Source: Norana najaformis (Eukaryota; Annelida; Clitellata; Crassiclitellata; Hormogastridae). Taken from it: a DNA stretch of 64,000 bases. This document shows, piece by piece, positions 24,509 through 36,783 of this stretch (positions are counted from its first letter, which is position 1; each line of letters begins with the position of its first letter). The stretch is from the NCBI GenBank assembly GCA_964023275.1, contig OZ029918.1:36673063-36737062 (forward strand). The letters are read 5' to 3'. The notes beneath the pieces are model-generated. The model saw only the letters and a list, made by a program, of their open reading frames with translations. It had not been told where the DNA came from and ran no database searches. Both the position numbers and the translations under genes were made by a program.

Positions 24509-25852
24509 TCCGTCTATGGCCTCCTTTTTTTAATTTAGGAGCGCACTACTGACATTAACTAACTAACTCACTCATTAACCCACACCAGTCTGGTTTTACT
24601 AAACGCCACTCAACCGAAACTCTGCTGACATCTCTCTACAACAAGCTTGTTTCTGCCATTTCTCATCAACAGGTTTCTTGCCTCTGTCTGCTCGATATCT
24701 CTGCAGCCTTCGACACCATAGATCACAATATCTTACTCCACCGACTTTCAACCTGGTTTGGTTTTGCTGACACTGCTCTCCTATGGATACAGTCTTATCT
24801 CTCCTCCCGCTCTTTCTCTGTTAAAACTTCGGAAGCCTCTTCTAAGTCATGCCCTCTTACTTGCGGAGTTCCACAAGGCTCCGTTCTTGGACCTCTTCTG
24901 TTTATCCTCTACACTACCCCACTCAGTTCACTCATTAAAGCATCCTCCGTTGACCATCACCTCTATGCTGATGACACCCAACTATTCATCTCTTTCTCTC
25001 CAAATTGTTTCAATGAATCTACAGATCATCTTCTTTGTGTGGTTAAACAAATCTCCTCTTGGATGACATCTAATCTCTTATGCCTGAACCCATCTAAAAC
25101 TGAATTCATACTTATAGGCCTACGTGACCAGCTGAAGAAAATTCCTGACCCCTCTATCTCCCTCAGCCTGGACTCTGCCTCCACCCACACCTTTAATACT
25201 AACTCCTCTGTCCGTAATTTAGGTGTTATTTTCGACCAGAACCTTACTTTTTCTGATCATATCAGCCATCTTTCCCGCTCTTGCTTTATGCATATCCGCG
25301 ACCTTCGCAGAATCCGTCCTATGCTTGACTTCAAAACCGCATCTATCATTGCCACATCCATAGTCCATGCAAAACTTGACTACTGCAATTCACTTTTCCT
25401 CAATATTGACACAATCCAGATAAATCGCCTACAAGCTATCCAGAATGCTCTCGCACGTGCTGTCACCAAAACCCCCAAATACCATCACATCACCCCTGTT
25501 CTCAAATCACTGCACTGGCTTAAAATACCAGAACGAATAGAGTACAAAGTCTTATCCCTCACCTACAACACACTTCAATCCTCCCAACCCTCCTATCTTC
25601 GTCAATTATTTACTATCCAACCACTCCGTTCAACCCGCTCCTCATCTGTCCTAACACTTCTTCGCCCTCCCGTCACCTCATCCTTAAAATTTGGAAATCG
25701 CTCCATAGCCATAGCTGCCCCACCCCTTTGGAATAAACTCCCGCCAGAATTGCGACAGTTGTCTGGTCAATCATACGAACTCACCAACACTTCACCTCTT
25801 TCAGTTTCTCCGTCTATGGCCTCCTTTTTTTAATTTAGGAGCGCACTACTGA
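24509..25852 (+). mobile_element. LINE reverse-transcriptase fragment between 44-bp direct repeats
   Basis: One uninterrupted frame from about 24556 to 25831 encodes the palm and thumb of a non-LTR reverse transcriptase: NPHQSGFTKRHSTETLL, DISAAFDTIDHNILLHRL, GVPQGSVLGPLLF and the catalytic YADDTQLF. It then gives the usual C-terminal stretch ending APPLWNKLPPELRQ and SYELTNTSPL. These motifs fit the CR1/L2 side of the Jockey superfamily. The endonuclease and N-terminal reverse transcriptase are missing, so it is 5' truncated; it also stops before the 3' tail. An identical 44-bp sequence lies at 24509-24552 and 25809-25852, exactly 1300 bp apart. Confidence 0.9.
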
Positions 25853-27140
25853 TCAGAGTTGCACCCAAACTGGTTTCAGCGAGGGTTATCCACAGATATT
25901 TTAAAGTAAAAAACGGCTGTCGAAGGAAATAAAGGAAAAATTGGATAAGAAATTTTGGCAATTTGAAACTGGCTTCAAAACCCTTGAGGACTACGAAGGG
26001 AAATTTAAGATTTTCTGTGCGTTTTCGGTCTTCAAGTCACGATGACTCAAAAGGTCCTCAAAAATAAAAGCCGTGCTAAATCACGACCACGGTAAAAATA
26101 TGGCAGCCTTTGTACCTCTACTTCCGGTGCCTCCAGTGATCGCAGGCTGCATTTCTTCAATGCCTCAGTAAGAAAGTTAGGAGGAAGAACTTGATAATTA
26201 ATCTGGATAATTTTTTGTTGAAACCGAAGCATAACCGTTGTAGGTGTCAGAATAAAAATGTTAGGAAAACATTTTACGGAGCTGGAATTCAAATTTGAAC
26301 TTGAATAATAACCTGCACAATATTGTATTAGGTTTAAAAATCTTATTGTACTGTACTATGAAAACCGTATCGTACGTGACGATTACGAGGCTAAACAAAT
26401 TTCTTATAAAATTGTAAGTAAATTTCTTACATTTTAGCACAGTATAAAAATTCTGTTAATGTGTTATTTGATTTATTTTTGTAGCATTAATTCTGCACAT
26501 AACATTACTAAACTGAAAGATCCGAGACTTTGGCATCGCACCCTTCTTTGCTAACCCTGGTCATTTAGAATTTCTGGGAAACATTATATATGTACATCGT
26601 TGTATACGTTTGAAGTGGCAAGACGAATTTAATGTGAAGATGATTGGGAAATTAATAAGTTAATAAAAAAATTATGTAACAAAATGCTTTGTTTGAAATA
26701 CTGTTATACCAACTAACAACCGAACTTCACTGCCGTTAATTTAATTAAGTTGGAATTAATTAAATTAATGAATTGAAATCCAACTTGTTCAGCTGGGAAC
26801 AGAATCCAACACAAGGCAACATGCAACCAAAGGCACACATGCAACCAAGGCTATCATAACGTTAAACCAGTTAACATAAACGACAGCAAATATACCTGAT
26901 ATGAATTGACTGTACTGGTTCATTTTAACACGCAGTGTTTTAAAATCAGTCTGGCTTCACTGCTGTACTGCAAAGTTCTCAAACGTTTCAAACACAGAAA
27001 ATGCAATACCCATTGCAGTTATTACAAAGAAGTGTTCTTGTAAATGTTAGCATCAGTTCATCATACAGTGATCTGCACACAACCGTTTTCACTTTCAAAA
27101 CTAACTTCTGTTCTTTAAAAACTACATAACCAATTTAAAA
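25853..27140. other. Intergenic region between the LINE and HTATSF1
   Basis: I see no supported gene. An ETS-like ACCGGAAGT on the minus strand near 26118-26128 lies inside a short plus-strand ORF (starting about 26098). The rest is AT-rich and includes a small inverted repeat near 26740-26770 (taattaagttggaattaatt). Confidence 0.5.
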
Positions 27141-30100
27141 TCACGAATCGTCATCATCAAAGTCCTCCTCGCTATCTGTAGAATTCTCAGAGCAGGCTAC
27201 AGGCAATGACTTTGACGAATCATTTTCCTTTTCTCTGACGGCTTCCGTTGTTTTTTCTGGCCCATCAACTCCAGTTGACATCTCCAAAACATTTCCGTCT
27301 TCAGCACCGACGATAAACTGAACCGTGGTTGATTCATTTGTGGCTGTTTCCACGTTCGATTCAACCTGATTTTCATCACACGCTTTCTTATTCTCTGCAG
27401 ATGATTCGGCGAGCTTGTCCGTCGATTTCTTTTCCAGGAACTCTGCCCATTTCGCCAAGCGAGCCTTCTCCTCTTCTGGCGTCTCTTTGACGTAATGCTT
27501 TGTCCGTCCGTCCCATGAAGCGACTTCGAGCTTCCGTCCACCAAACCACCGATTGTTAATCGCCTGGATACAGACATCTGCTTCTTCAGGCGTCTTGTAG
27601 GTCACTAGGACAACGCCGTGCTCGTTATGCTATAACCAAACCAATTATAGTTGCTTCTTTTAAGGGAACATTTAAGGTTAGGCTAATACACTTGTTTGAA
27701 TGCCTCTGTAGAAACTGCTTGAAGCATAAAGGTAAAGGTAGCACACTTGTTTACATGTCCCCACAGAAACTTCTCAAAAACACAAAGGTAAAAAGGTAAC
27801 ACATTTGTTTACGGGCATCTGTAGAAACACCTGCGAAACATAAAAGGAGGGAAACACTGCAGAAACTCCTAAGAAGTTGAACTTTTAGGATTTCTTTTCC
27901 ACTAGTGTCCCTGGTGATCTCAACTAAAAACTGAACACAGCACCCTGCAGCCAGTGGGAAAATCCGACACTGAGGGAGAAGAAAGGCCAACCGTCCTTGT
28001 ATGACACGGCTTAGGAAATGAAATCACTAAACCTTCATACCAATGGCTGCCCCTCAAAGTTAACCAAGACAGTGCTCTTTGTATTTTCAATGTTCTGTAG
28101 AAAAACGAACTAATATAATTGCGTCTTAGTTGATTTTAAGCAGTTGGACTTACATCACAGACTACTATTTTCTTGACATCGCCAAACTTCCTGCACTCCT
28201 CTCGGAAGTCTTCAGTCAGCTCAAGCAGTAGAGCAGGGCTTTCCTAAAATCACGAATCATTCATGCAGCATTCAAATCAAATTAGAGGCAAAAGCCAGTT
28301 CTATGCTTTCCAGGCTGTATTACACCACTAGTGTAGAAGCCCAGTCAAAACATTATCAGAATTCGACAGGAATACAATTTTTTAAAATATGGGTTCGCTT
28401 GATGCAACCATTGATTGAAGCCGTGCACTTTATGACAGTGGTGCTACAGAAGTGACTAAATGAGATCAGAGATTAAATGAGATTACTGACAGTAACCTGA
28501 CTTCTGGTTTCCATGATCTACTGGCTTTTGACCGGGCTTTCTCTAACAGATTATGATGTCAAAGTAGCTTTGCTGAAAGCAACGACTGACTGATGCTTTG
28601 GTAATTACGATAGGTTGCTATAGAAGTCATCTGAGTAGCTTTTAAAACAGTTCACGTGCAAGACTGCACTGGGTCTGAATTTGCATGTAATGATACATCT
28701 CATAAATAACAATTCTTGTTTTTCCTCAACAGCCTCAAATCACAATACAAATCTTATTAACTTTCATTTTCAAAGTGAAGCAGATTGATTTTGCGATCGT
28801 ACTTCTAACTGTTGCAGAGTGAACGCGTTTTTGATGACAACGACCCTTTCGCAGCGTGGTCTTCCATCGGCCTTTTTGTCTGGTTCCCAGCTGAGCAACC
28901 TGTAAAATTTATTTAAGATATATTTAGGTATTTAAATACTCACACCAAGTCAGCAAATCTAAATTTGAGGTGCAGATCAATGTTTGCTACGAGCCAAAGT
29001 AGTATCATAAAAAGGCCACAGTAAAAGAATGGCTCTTAACAAGGTTACGATGATGCATGTTTGGGTATTTGACAGCATCTGTTCTAAGTTCACATTTCAG
29101 AAAAGACCAAGAAAGACCCACACTGACATTAGAAGTTTTGCTATTGAACTCCTCGCCCATCCTCTACATTAATCGCCTGTTTCGGATTCTGATAAAATAG
29201 CTGTACGAACCATACACCAACATTCGGTTGTTTACAATCTAAACTAGAAACTTCTCAACCTGGCTGGCTTGAGACAGGAAAGCATACTGGTTTGCATATT
29301 CAAGATCTAGTGATCTGACTCCTACTAAGCTCACCATTTCTGCTTTTCCTCAGCCTTCTTCTTTTCCTGCTTTGTCAGTTTCCTTTTCTTTTTCGATGGA
29401 TCGTACTGGCCCTTTAACTGGAACTTGGCTCGTTCAACGGTGATCTTATGACCCTTGAAGTCGGATCCATCAAGGATCGTTAGTGCCAGCTGAACAGATT
29501 CCGGCTTTTTAGAAAACATCAAAAGAAAAAACTGAACACATTCCAGCTTCAGAAAACAATCAAACAACAAAAAGACACTACCACTTTCAAAACAGGCCAC
29601 TGATTGATACTGTTTGATTGACTGATTGGGACTTTTACTACTTCAGCAAAACATTATCAACTCTAACACTCCTACCTACCTTCAGTCTCTAGTCTCTCCT
29701 TACATTCCTCCCCGCAGCCTACGATCTTCAGGTACGGGTCTCTTGGCTGAGCCACGATGCAGAACTGTCCTGGGCTCTCGTGCATTCCACACCGCTGCCC
29801 CGAAGGAATGGAACTGTCTACCAATGTTTCTCCGAAGTTCGAACTCCTTTCCTTCTTTCAAGAAACGCCTGAAAACTCGCTATTTATCACTGGCTTTCAA
29901 ACATCTGGACACTAACTCTCTCACCTGGCGACTGACTATCCGCACCTCCGATTTCGCATTTTGGTGTGACTCTGCGCGCGTTACAAATTTTCGTAATAAT
30001 AATAACAATAATCAATAAGAAAGCTAAGATTCCCAGCAGTACAGCACTAAAGCACTTATCAAGAGATGACACCCTTTTCTGCGACCTATTGTTAGAGCTT

Positions 30101-32158
30101 AAATGTTTACAAGTAGTTTTGTGAAGTGACATGTTTTACTTAAATTTAGAACTGCATGCCCATCAGTCACAGCTCATTGTAATCTGTAATGTAACACATG
30201 TCCTCTTGTAAGATTCAAATAAACGTTACTTATATTTAATTACTTGCTCAAAATGGCATTGCTGAACCAAAATCTAAATGTTATTCACATACCTTAATAT
30301 AGCAGCATCTTCCGTCTCCCTTGATGCTTCCATCAGGATTTCTGTACAGTTTCAGTTTCAGCTTCCTTGTGACTGGGTCACAGGCGACCAATCCAACTTT
30401 GTTCATCAGTTCAAGATATTCATCGTCCGTGATCTCAGTTGGAAGCCCCGTCACGTAGACGTTTGTATTCTTCTCATCGTCCACGTCAAACCACGCTGTC
30501 AGAACAGTTATAGTCTTATTTTATTCACGTATTACGTGTTCTACACAACATAATTACTGTTATTATTATTTTTACTTTTTAACCTGAGGTAGAAATGGTC
30601 CCTCAGGATTTAGATACCATCAGGAGAACATGAAAAATGAACTGGAATGGCTATATCTCGTCAAGATCTGGCAGTGCAAAAGAGCCATGGACAATAACGG
30701 CATTGAAGAGCTGAATTGCCTAGAAAGGTGTGACTTCATATAGGATTGCAACATGTAGTAAATAAGCAACTGCCTGATCTTACCTGCACTTAAAGGCCAC
30801 CATATTTAGTGTCTGAATAGCTAGCTACATACATACACACATCATCATGGTCAGTTTCTGACGCCAGCTGTTTGGTGGTGCTGAGTGATAAACAAATGCT
30901 CTCCATTCTTTTCAGTTATTTGTCAAACTTGGTGTTGTCCCGTCCTCGTGTTCCATCCAATTCGTGTTATGTCCTCTTATGTAGTCTACCCAGTGTAGAC
31001 CGTGTGGTCTTCCTTTGCTGCTCTTTACTTTGCATCTTGCATGTAACGGGATTTGTCCCATATGTGGGATTTGATCATCTGGCATTCTTTCCATATACAC
31101 ACAGTCTGCCTTAAGGTTGCACATTCTTCCTCTTCCCCTTATCTCACTTTCCGGTTCATTTCCAAACACCATCCACCATAGCCATCTGCCTGACTCTTGG
31201 ATCTTGACCTGGAACTGAATCCTTTTGCCTATCGATTTTGTTTCGACTGAGCGCCTGTGAATAAGCTGGTTCCCGCGAATTAATTTTTGCTGGCAAATGT
31301 GGAAATCTCGAGTTTATGATTATGATTACATACACATAAATACACACATACTTACAAAGACATTAACCTCACCTGGTTCTGGTGGTGGTGGTTTTCTTTT
31401 CTTAGTTTTTTCGGTTGGTTCACTGGACTGTGTAGTTGTTGAGTTGTCCGTCTGCTGTGGTTCCTCTGTTGGTGCTGTGTACGATGCGCTTGGCGCTGGA
31501 GCGACTGGCACCTCTGAAGCCGCTGGTGCCTCAGACGCTACAGGTGGAACTGATGGGTCTGTGTAGTTGCCATAGTTTAAATTATACTGGGCAATGAAAT
31601 CATCGTTGATCTGGTAAAACAGAAATACAATCATCCTCTTAAAAGTTTCACCCAGAGGCTGGAAATTTAAATCCCTGTCAGCACAGTAAGACAATTTAAG
31701 ATTTTTACTGCCTTTGTGCCCCCCTAATGACCTTGGATAAAGAATGAGTACAACGACTGTACATTTTATATGGAGAGAGATAGGACTGGTCACTTGCCCA
31801 AAGAAAACTATGGCAACACTGCATAACCATGGCTGCCATTAAGGGTTAGCTATTCTTCTTTTTAAAAGTAAAACTTGGTAGAAAAACACCATAAAAACAA
31901 ATGTAAACGTGATACAAGCGAATTCAAACTCTCATCTCACGTGACACGAAACTTGACACCAAAGAATGTAAACATTCGCACAGATAAAGGGTAGCTTACC
32001 ATTGGAATCCATGCCCGACGGCTTTCATCAAACTCGTAGAATGTTCCGTCTTCGTCTTGGTAGTACCTCGATGTGTCATAGCCGACTTCCTCGACTTGTC
32101 TCTCGAGTTCTTCTTGTTTCAGCTGCTCTTCAAACTCTTGCAAATTGCCGGCCATGGT
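27141..32158 (-). CDS. HTATSF1: HIV Tat-specific factor 1 homolog (Tat-SF1/Cus2 splicing factor), complete, 7 exons
   Basis: The exons are 32158-32000 (ATG at 32155), 31610-31373, 30495-30293, 29504-29335, 28899-28803, 28243-28154 and 27629-27141. The coding total is 1443 nt, or 480 aa plus TGA. Tat-SF1/Cus2 acts with U2 snRNP during branch-site recognition, binding SF3B1 through its second RRM-like (UHM) domain. The N-terminus has the family motif YEFDESRRAWIPMINDDFIA. A Pro-rich linker follows, then RRM1 from about residue 141 (NTNVYVTGLP, KGDGRCCYIK). The UHM spans about 271-360 (ERVVVIKNAF, EECRKFGDVKKIVV) and keeps the ligand-binding RWF signature in NNRWFGGRK. The acidic tail ends EEDFDDDDS and is far shorter than that of human (about 755 aa). 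An acceptor-like TTTTTTATAG lies three bases before the ATG, so a 5' UTR exon probably lies upstream. Confidence 0.95.
27690..27850. repeat. Degenerate ~60-bp tandem repeat, HTATSF1 intron 6
   Basis: About three units contain acacttgtttacatg, cctctgtagaaac and aaaggtaaaggta. Similar units recur at 44620-44800 in PIK3AP1, so the sequence is dispersed as well as tandem. Confidence 0.6.
29636..30030 (+). mobile_element. LINE 3' end, HTATSF1 intron 3
   Basis: An open frame carries the C-terminal hallmark of CR1/L2-like LINE proteins: LQSLVSPYIPPRSLRSS, LGSRAFHTAAPKEWNCLP and FPSFKKRLKTRYLSLAF. It ends in an AATAATAAC-type microsatellite tail. It is 5' truncated and antisense to HTATSF1. Confidence 0.8.
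31120..31330 (+). mobile_element. LINE 3'-tail repeat (S1 type)
   Basis: It runs from ttcatttccaaacaccatcc through cttggatcttgacctggaac, tatcgattttgtttcgactg and aataagctggttcc to a gattatgattac tail. It lies in HTATSF1 intron 2, antisense to the gene. Confidence 0.75.
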
Positions 32159-33399
32159 CTATAAAAAACCACATGACTTATAGAAATATATAAATGTTAT
32201 CAAATGTTTATAACCAATTTGTGGCTCCAGATTCTGAAAATCTTTTCAGGCAAACGTTTCTTTTGCAAAACACATCTTTTCCTGGACTCATTTCCTCTAT
32301 TGGCTGTTTCCATCTCTACTTGAATTTCCCTTTTGACCTATGACCAACTAGAATATGATATGCACATCAACTGTGCTTAGTAGTGACCACTGACAGGTGT
32401 CTTGAGCATTATTACGATGCGTAAAAGAACTATTTAAAAGAAGTTCAAGAAGGTAAAACCTCTGTTTTAGACAGTGCATGTTATATTCCGAGTCGTAGGC
32501 AGTGATGTAAACAGAGACTAACGTATACTGTTTACTGGGCAGATACTGAATGGCTGATTCCGAATATTACTAAAGACAGCCTTTGAACATGGGCAGCTTT
32601 CAGAAAGGAGACATTCAAATCGTAATTTCCAGATTTCTACAGCGCCCAACGAAAGCCACGTCACGGGGACTAGCTTATTCACAGGCGAAAGATGTAACAA
32701 ACTTTCAATATTTCGTCTTAAGACGTTGGTTTAAATCCAAGTTCTTAGCCCTACGCAAAAGTTACCACTTGGGAGACGCGAGTCACGTGACAATGCACCA
32801 AAAATAAATATTGCAACGCAAACATTATACAATCAGAAGAAATATTAACTTCACTCCGCTCCAATAATCCAGTGACAGTGAAGTTGTCAAAAAATTCTTT
32901 GATTTCGAACTCGACTGGAAACGGAATAAAAACGCCAAATCTTCGAATATAGCAATAAATAATAAATTTCTGAACATTCCAAAACCGGAAGTTAAGAAGC
33001 TGAGCATACGTCCATAATCTTTGCTTCACCACGAACAAAATGCATAGCGCCTTCATCAGTTTTAAAGGCGCTAAATAAATCACCAGATACTTTACTTACA
33101 TACGTACTAGGCTGCCGGCGACTTTATCAGAATCCGAAACAGGCGATGAACGTATAGGATGGGTGTGGAGTTGAATTACTAAGTTCTAACGCCAATGTGA
33201 ATCTTCCGAAGCCTTCTGTTTATTTAGTTTTCCCTTCGTTACCTAGTTCTTGGTTACCCATTTCTTCGTTCCTGGACTGTTATTAGTCTGGGTTTTCAAT
33301 ACATGGGTATTTAAACTCGAAAATTTCTATTAAAGCGCTACTCAAAAGCTAATCCAGGGCATCAGCTTTTGGGTGATTATCAGACCCTCATTAGATTGA

Positions 33400-33565
33400 G
33401 TTGATTGTTGTTAGACTGGATGTTATCGGGCTTTTATTAGATTTAGTCGTTATCATCCTGTTATTATATTGGGTTGCTGTATATTAGACTGGATTATTAA
33501 AAAGGGTTGTTATCAGCCTGTAATTAGAATGCATTGTTATTTTACTGGATTGTTAATATAGGCCT
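33400..33565. repeat. Degenerate ~40-bp tandem repeat
   Basis: Loose units contain ttgttattagactgga or ttattagattgggtt with strong drift. It is an old array with no reading frame of interest. Confidence 0.55.
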
Positions 33566-35514
33566 ACTGTTGTACGATTGGGTTGCTGATTGGACTATAA
33601 TACCGGATGGGTGGTATAGTCTTATGGCTTTGTATTACAAGATACAGGGTAATAATTCGGGCAATAAAGCTTCCGCTGCTTAATTAACGGTCAACTGAAG
33701 AGGATTCATTTAACACGAATTACGAAGCTCCTGAAGCACGCGCAGAAAGTGACGTTGGAAGAGAAATAGGTGGAACAAGTTGGAATAAAAGTAAGGAAGA
33801 ACTAAAATGAGGATACTAATGCACCAAAAACCTGTTATAGCGTGCTCCAATATATCGCGAATTTGATATAGCGGGGTCGAAGTCATTACTGCCGAATTTT
33901 TCTGCAAGAAACATTAATATCCTCGCTCGGCGGATGGGCACATGGCGTCTTAACAAACGTCTTACTTATTTACCTAATTTCTGGCAAAGTACGTGCTTCC
34001 GTTTAATGTACGTATGTATCACTAAATTTGTAAGGCGCCTTTTCGATGCACTACTGGAAAATGACTGTAATGTAAACTCTGCCTTTTGTGAACAATAATA
34101 GGCTACATGTGCTAATGTAGTTCTCCATTTGTTAACAGGAGCTATGACGTAATGGTATCGCGCAGAGAAGAACTTATTGACGTAAATCACTAACGCGATA
34201 ATAGGATCTCTTATAATTAATACTTACTCGTATAACACGCGATGACACCATCTCCTGTGATAGTCATATTCCCTTATTAACATCTTTGTCGTAGGCGTAA
34301 CGCTGGTACTGCTAAGAATAAATCAGACGTTAATTTACGTTATCCAGGGCAACTCGTCGCGACACATTACCTTAGGCTTAGAAGATGTCACGCATTCTTA
34401 ATAACGAAGGAAATTAATATTTAGTCAATAATTCGGCCGTTGTACAACACCTTGCTATACACAGAAGCCGACCACGTGTGATTTCGCTTCCCCCAAACCT
34501 GCAAGCATACATTAAAACGCAACTAACTCAATTTGTAAGCGAAATTTGTATAAAGTTGTATTCGATATAACGCTGTAGCCGGTGTAGCGGATAGGGACCC
34601 CAAGGTCCGCTTATTAACGGGTGGGTGGTGTAATTCAGCAAAAAGCCGCTGTGACCTACAAACTTTAATTGTTACTGTAATCAAGCGTAAGAACAATGTA
34701 CTGTATGTAAACTGTAATTGTTACACAAAAATGTAGTCCACATAAACTGCAATTTAATTACAAGAGTAAGTAAAATGAAGTTAACATAGCTTATACTGGC
34801 GCCATCTGCTATAACTTTACAGGAGCAGTTTGCTTTGAAGTCAGTCATTCAGGAGTGTTCGTCAAATTAAGTTACTGTATTTACAAGGCAGCTTACAGTA
34901 TTTACACAGTATAACTTATGTTTACAGATTACAATGTTTACAAATTTGACGATTTCTTTACAGAACAAACTGAGCGAAATGTTTGAAATAAACTAGAGCA
35001 GTTCTTAGTCTAGATCCATCAGCTAGAATATAATCATTGTGGGAAAGTGTCAGCAAAATTAATGTTAGCGGAATGAATATAAAAATTATAGCTCAAAATG
35101 TCAAAAATATTAGGAGAATGACGTTCTTGAAAGGAAATATTTTTGTGCTTCCTTTCCAACGCATTGTTAGAAAGCAAGTTCTGAAATAAAAAAGAATCCG
35201 AAATTTTATTAAGTCAAGGAATGTGACTGGGGTATAATACAATCTCGTTAGAACCTCGCTGTTATAACGCAAAGGCCGTGGACATTTGGACGAACTGAGT
35301 GTCATATCTTGGTCTACTCCAAGATCTTTGGCTCCAGGTTGCCAAAAACAGTCATGCTATATAAGCAGAAATAATCACAGGCAAACATAAACTACAAGCT
35401 TCCGCCAACTAATGTATTTCATGCATATATGTATAAATTAAGCGCCTCAAAACACCTATTAAAAGCGCTGTAAACAACGGCTTTCTAACTGAGCAGTACA
35501 TACGCGACCCAAGG

Positions 35515-35935
35515 TAATCGTAAACTCCAAATCTAAAGCGCTACTTAAAAGCTAAGCGCATGGCACCAGCTTATTCACGATCGCTGCGTCAAGTCATTGG
35601 GGCTGTCCAATAATGCCATGTCAAGAACCAAGTCCACCTGCCAGAATACCAGAAAGAGAGAGCGAGAAGGGGGAAGAAGCTGTTAAGGTGGGTCATGTTT
35701 AAGGAGTACCTTAAACATGACTCTTCCACAAATCCTATCCTGATTCTTCCGCTTTCTGGTTCAATTTCAAACACCCTCCACTGTAGTCGTCCGACCATCT
35801 TACTCCTGGATCTTCACCTGGAACCGAACACTCAAACAATTTTGTTTTGACTGAGCGCCTGCGAATAAGCTGGTTCCTGCGACTTAGTTTTTGTTGGGCG
35901 CTGTAGAAATCTTGAGCTACGATTACAATTAGTCT
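35515..35935. mobile_element. S2 tail (antisense) followed by S1 tail (sense)
   Basis: The piece at 35515-35700 matches the S2 type read backwards (gctacttaaaagctaagcgc, gcaccagcttattcac). The piece at 35725-35935 matches the S1 type read forwards (ggatcttcacctggaaccga, ttttgttttgactgagcgcc). The two share the gcttattcac / gaataagctggt block as inverted copies. Confidence 0.65.
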
Positions 35936-36059
35936 GAAAATGTCTTTTTGTCCAGTCAAACAAAACAGCATGCATAAATAACGAAAGACTGTTACAAAAG
36001 GAAAGCTCACATTAGCAAAACTCAAGATGAGCTCAAGTCGATGTGCCTAAATTTGGTTT

Positions 36060-36285
36060 TTAAAGGATCTACAAAACTATTCCAAGAACAAAATATTGCA
36101 ACGATATTCAATCAGCCATTTAAAGAAACAGAAAAAATTCTGAAGTCCCCAAAACATTCCAGGCACAAAATATAGCAACGCTATTCAATCAGCCATTTAA
36201 AGAAACAGTAAAAAATTCTAAATTCCCCCAAAAATTCCAGGCACAAAATATTGCAACGATATTCAATCAGCCATGTACAAATTTT
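36060..36285. repeat. ~82-bp tandem repeat, three units
   Basis: Three units contain aacaaaatattgcaacgata and ttcaatcagccatttaaaga. They lie about 500-700 bp downstream of the PIK3AP1 stop and may fall in its 3' UTR. Confidence 0.8.
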
Positions 36286-36783
36286 TAAAGAATTAAGTAA
36301 TATTCAGACAAAAGAAAAGTTAACTTGAAGATTACGGCTAAATGCATAAAACACTTGGTTTCCATGTTAACAAGGATACATATTTTGAAGTTTTCAAATC
36401 ACATCTGCCGATAACAGTACCTGTTTTTGACACTGCTACGAGAATGCCTTCAACGGTAATTTAGCAAACACGAGTTTAAGGTCTCCAAAACATGGAACGT
36501 AAGGAAAAGTAGAATGATTTACATAATTGATTTCACCACGGCTTCTCCAACAGGTTGCAATTTTGCGACAGTGATTCCCTTTGCTGCGACCATCAACTGA
36601 TAGTTTACCTTGTGCTGCTATAGGAGTCATTAGATCATATTAGATTAGTAGTAGACAGTAAGTGTCAGTTGAGTGTCCTGGCCACACAAGTGGCTGCTCT
36701 TAGCAGAGATTACAGTGTGCCTTCATTTCCCTATTTGATATCCAAGCCAGACTTGTTCGAAAGAAAACCTGCTGATGGTCTCA

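Larger units (their letters stand above)
32159..36783. other. Intergenic region between HTATSF1 and PIK3AP1
   Basis: It contains a partial antisense S1 tail (32618-32715), a palindromic E-box TCACGTGA at 32783-32790 and an ETS-like ACCGGAAGT at 32984-32992, both possible HTATSF1 promoter elements. Next come a degenerate repeat at about 33400-33560, a short LINE tail near 33905-33970, and an S2/S1 pair in opposite orientations at 35515-35930. Between 34000 and 35500 I see only AT-rich unique sequence. No coding exon is supported. Confidence 0.55.

Noticed and set aside
24509-25852. LTR retrotransposon suggested by direct repeats flanking a reverse transcriptase
   Set aside because: The repeats are 44 bp, without primer-binding or polypurine sites, and the enzyme motifs are of the non-LTR type.
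26047-26292. 81-residue minus-strand frame
   Set aside because: No recognisable domain, no splice partners and no codon bias; left as intergenic.
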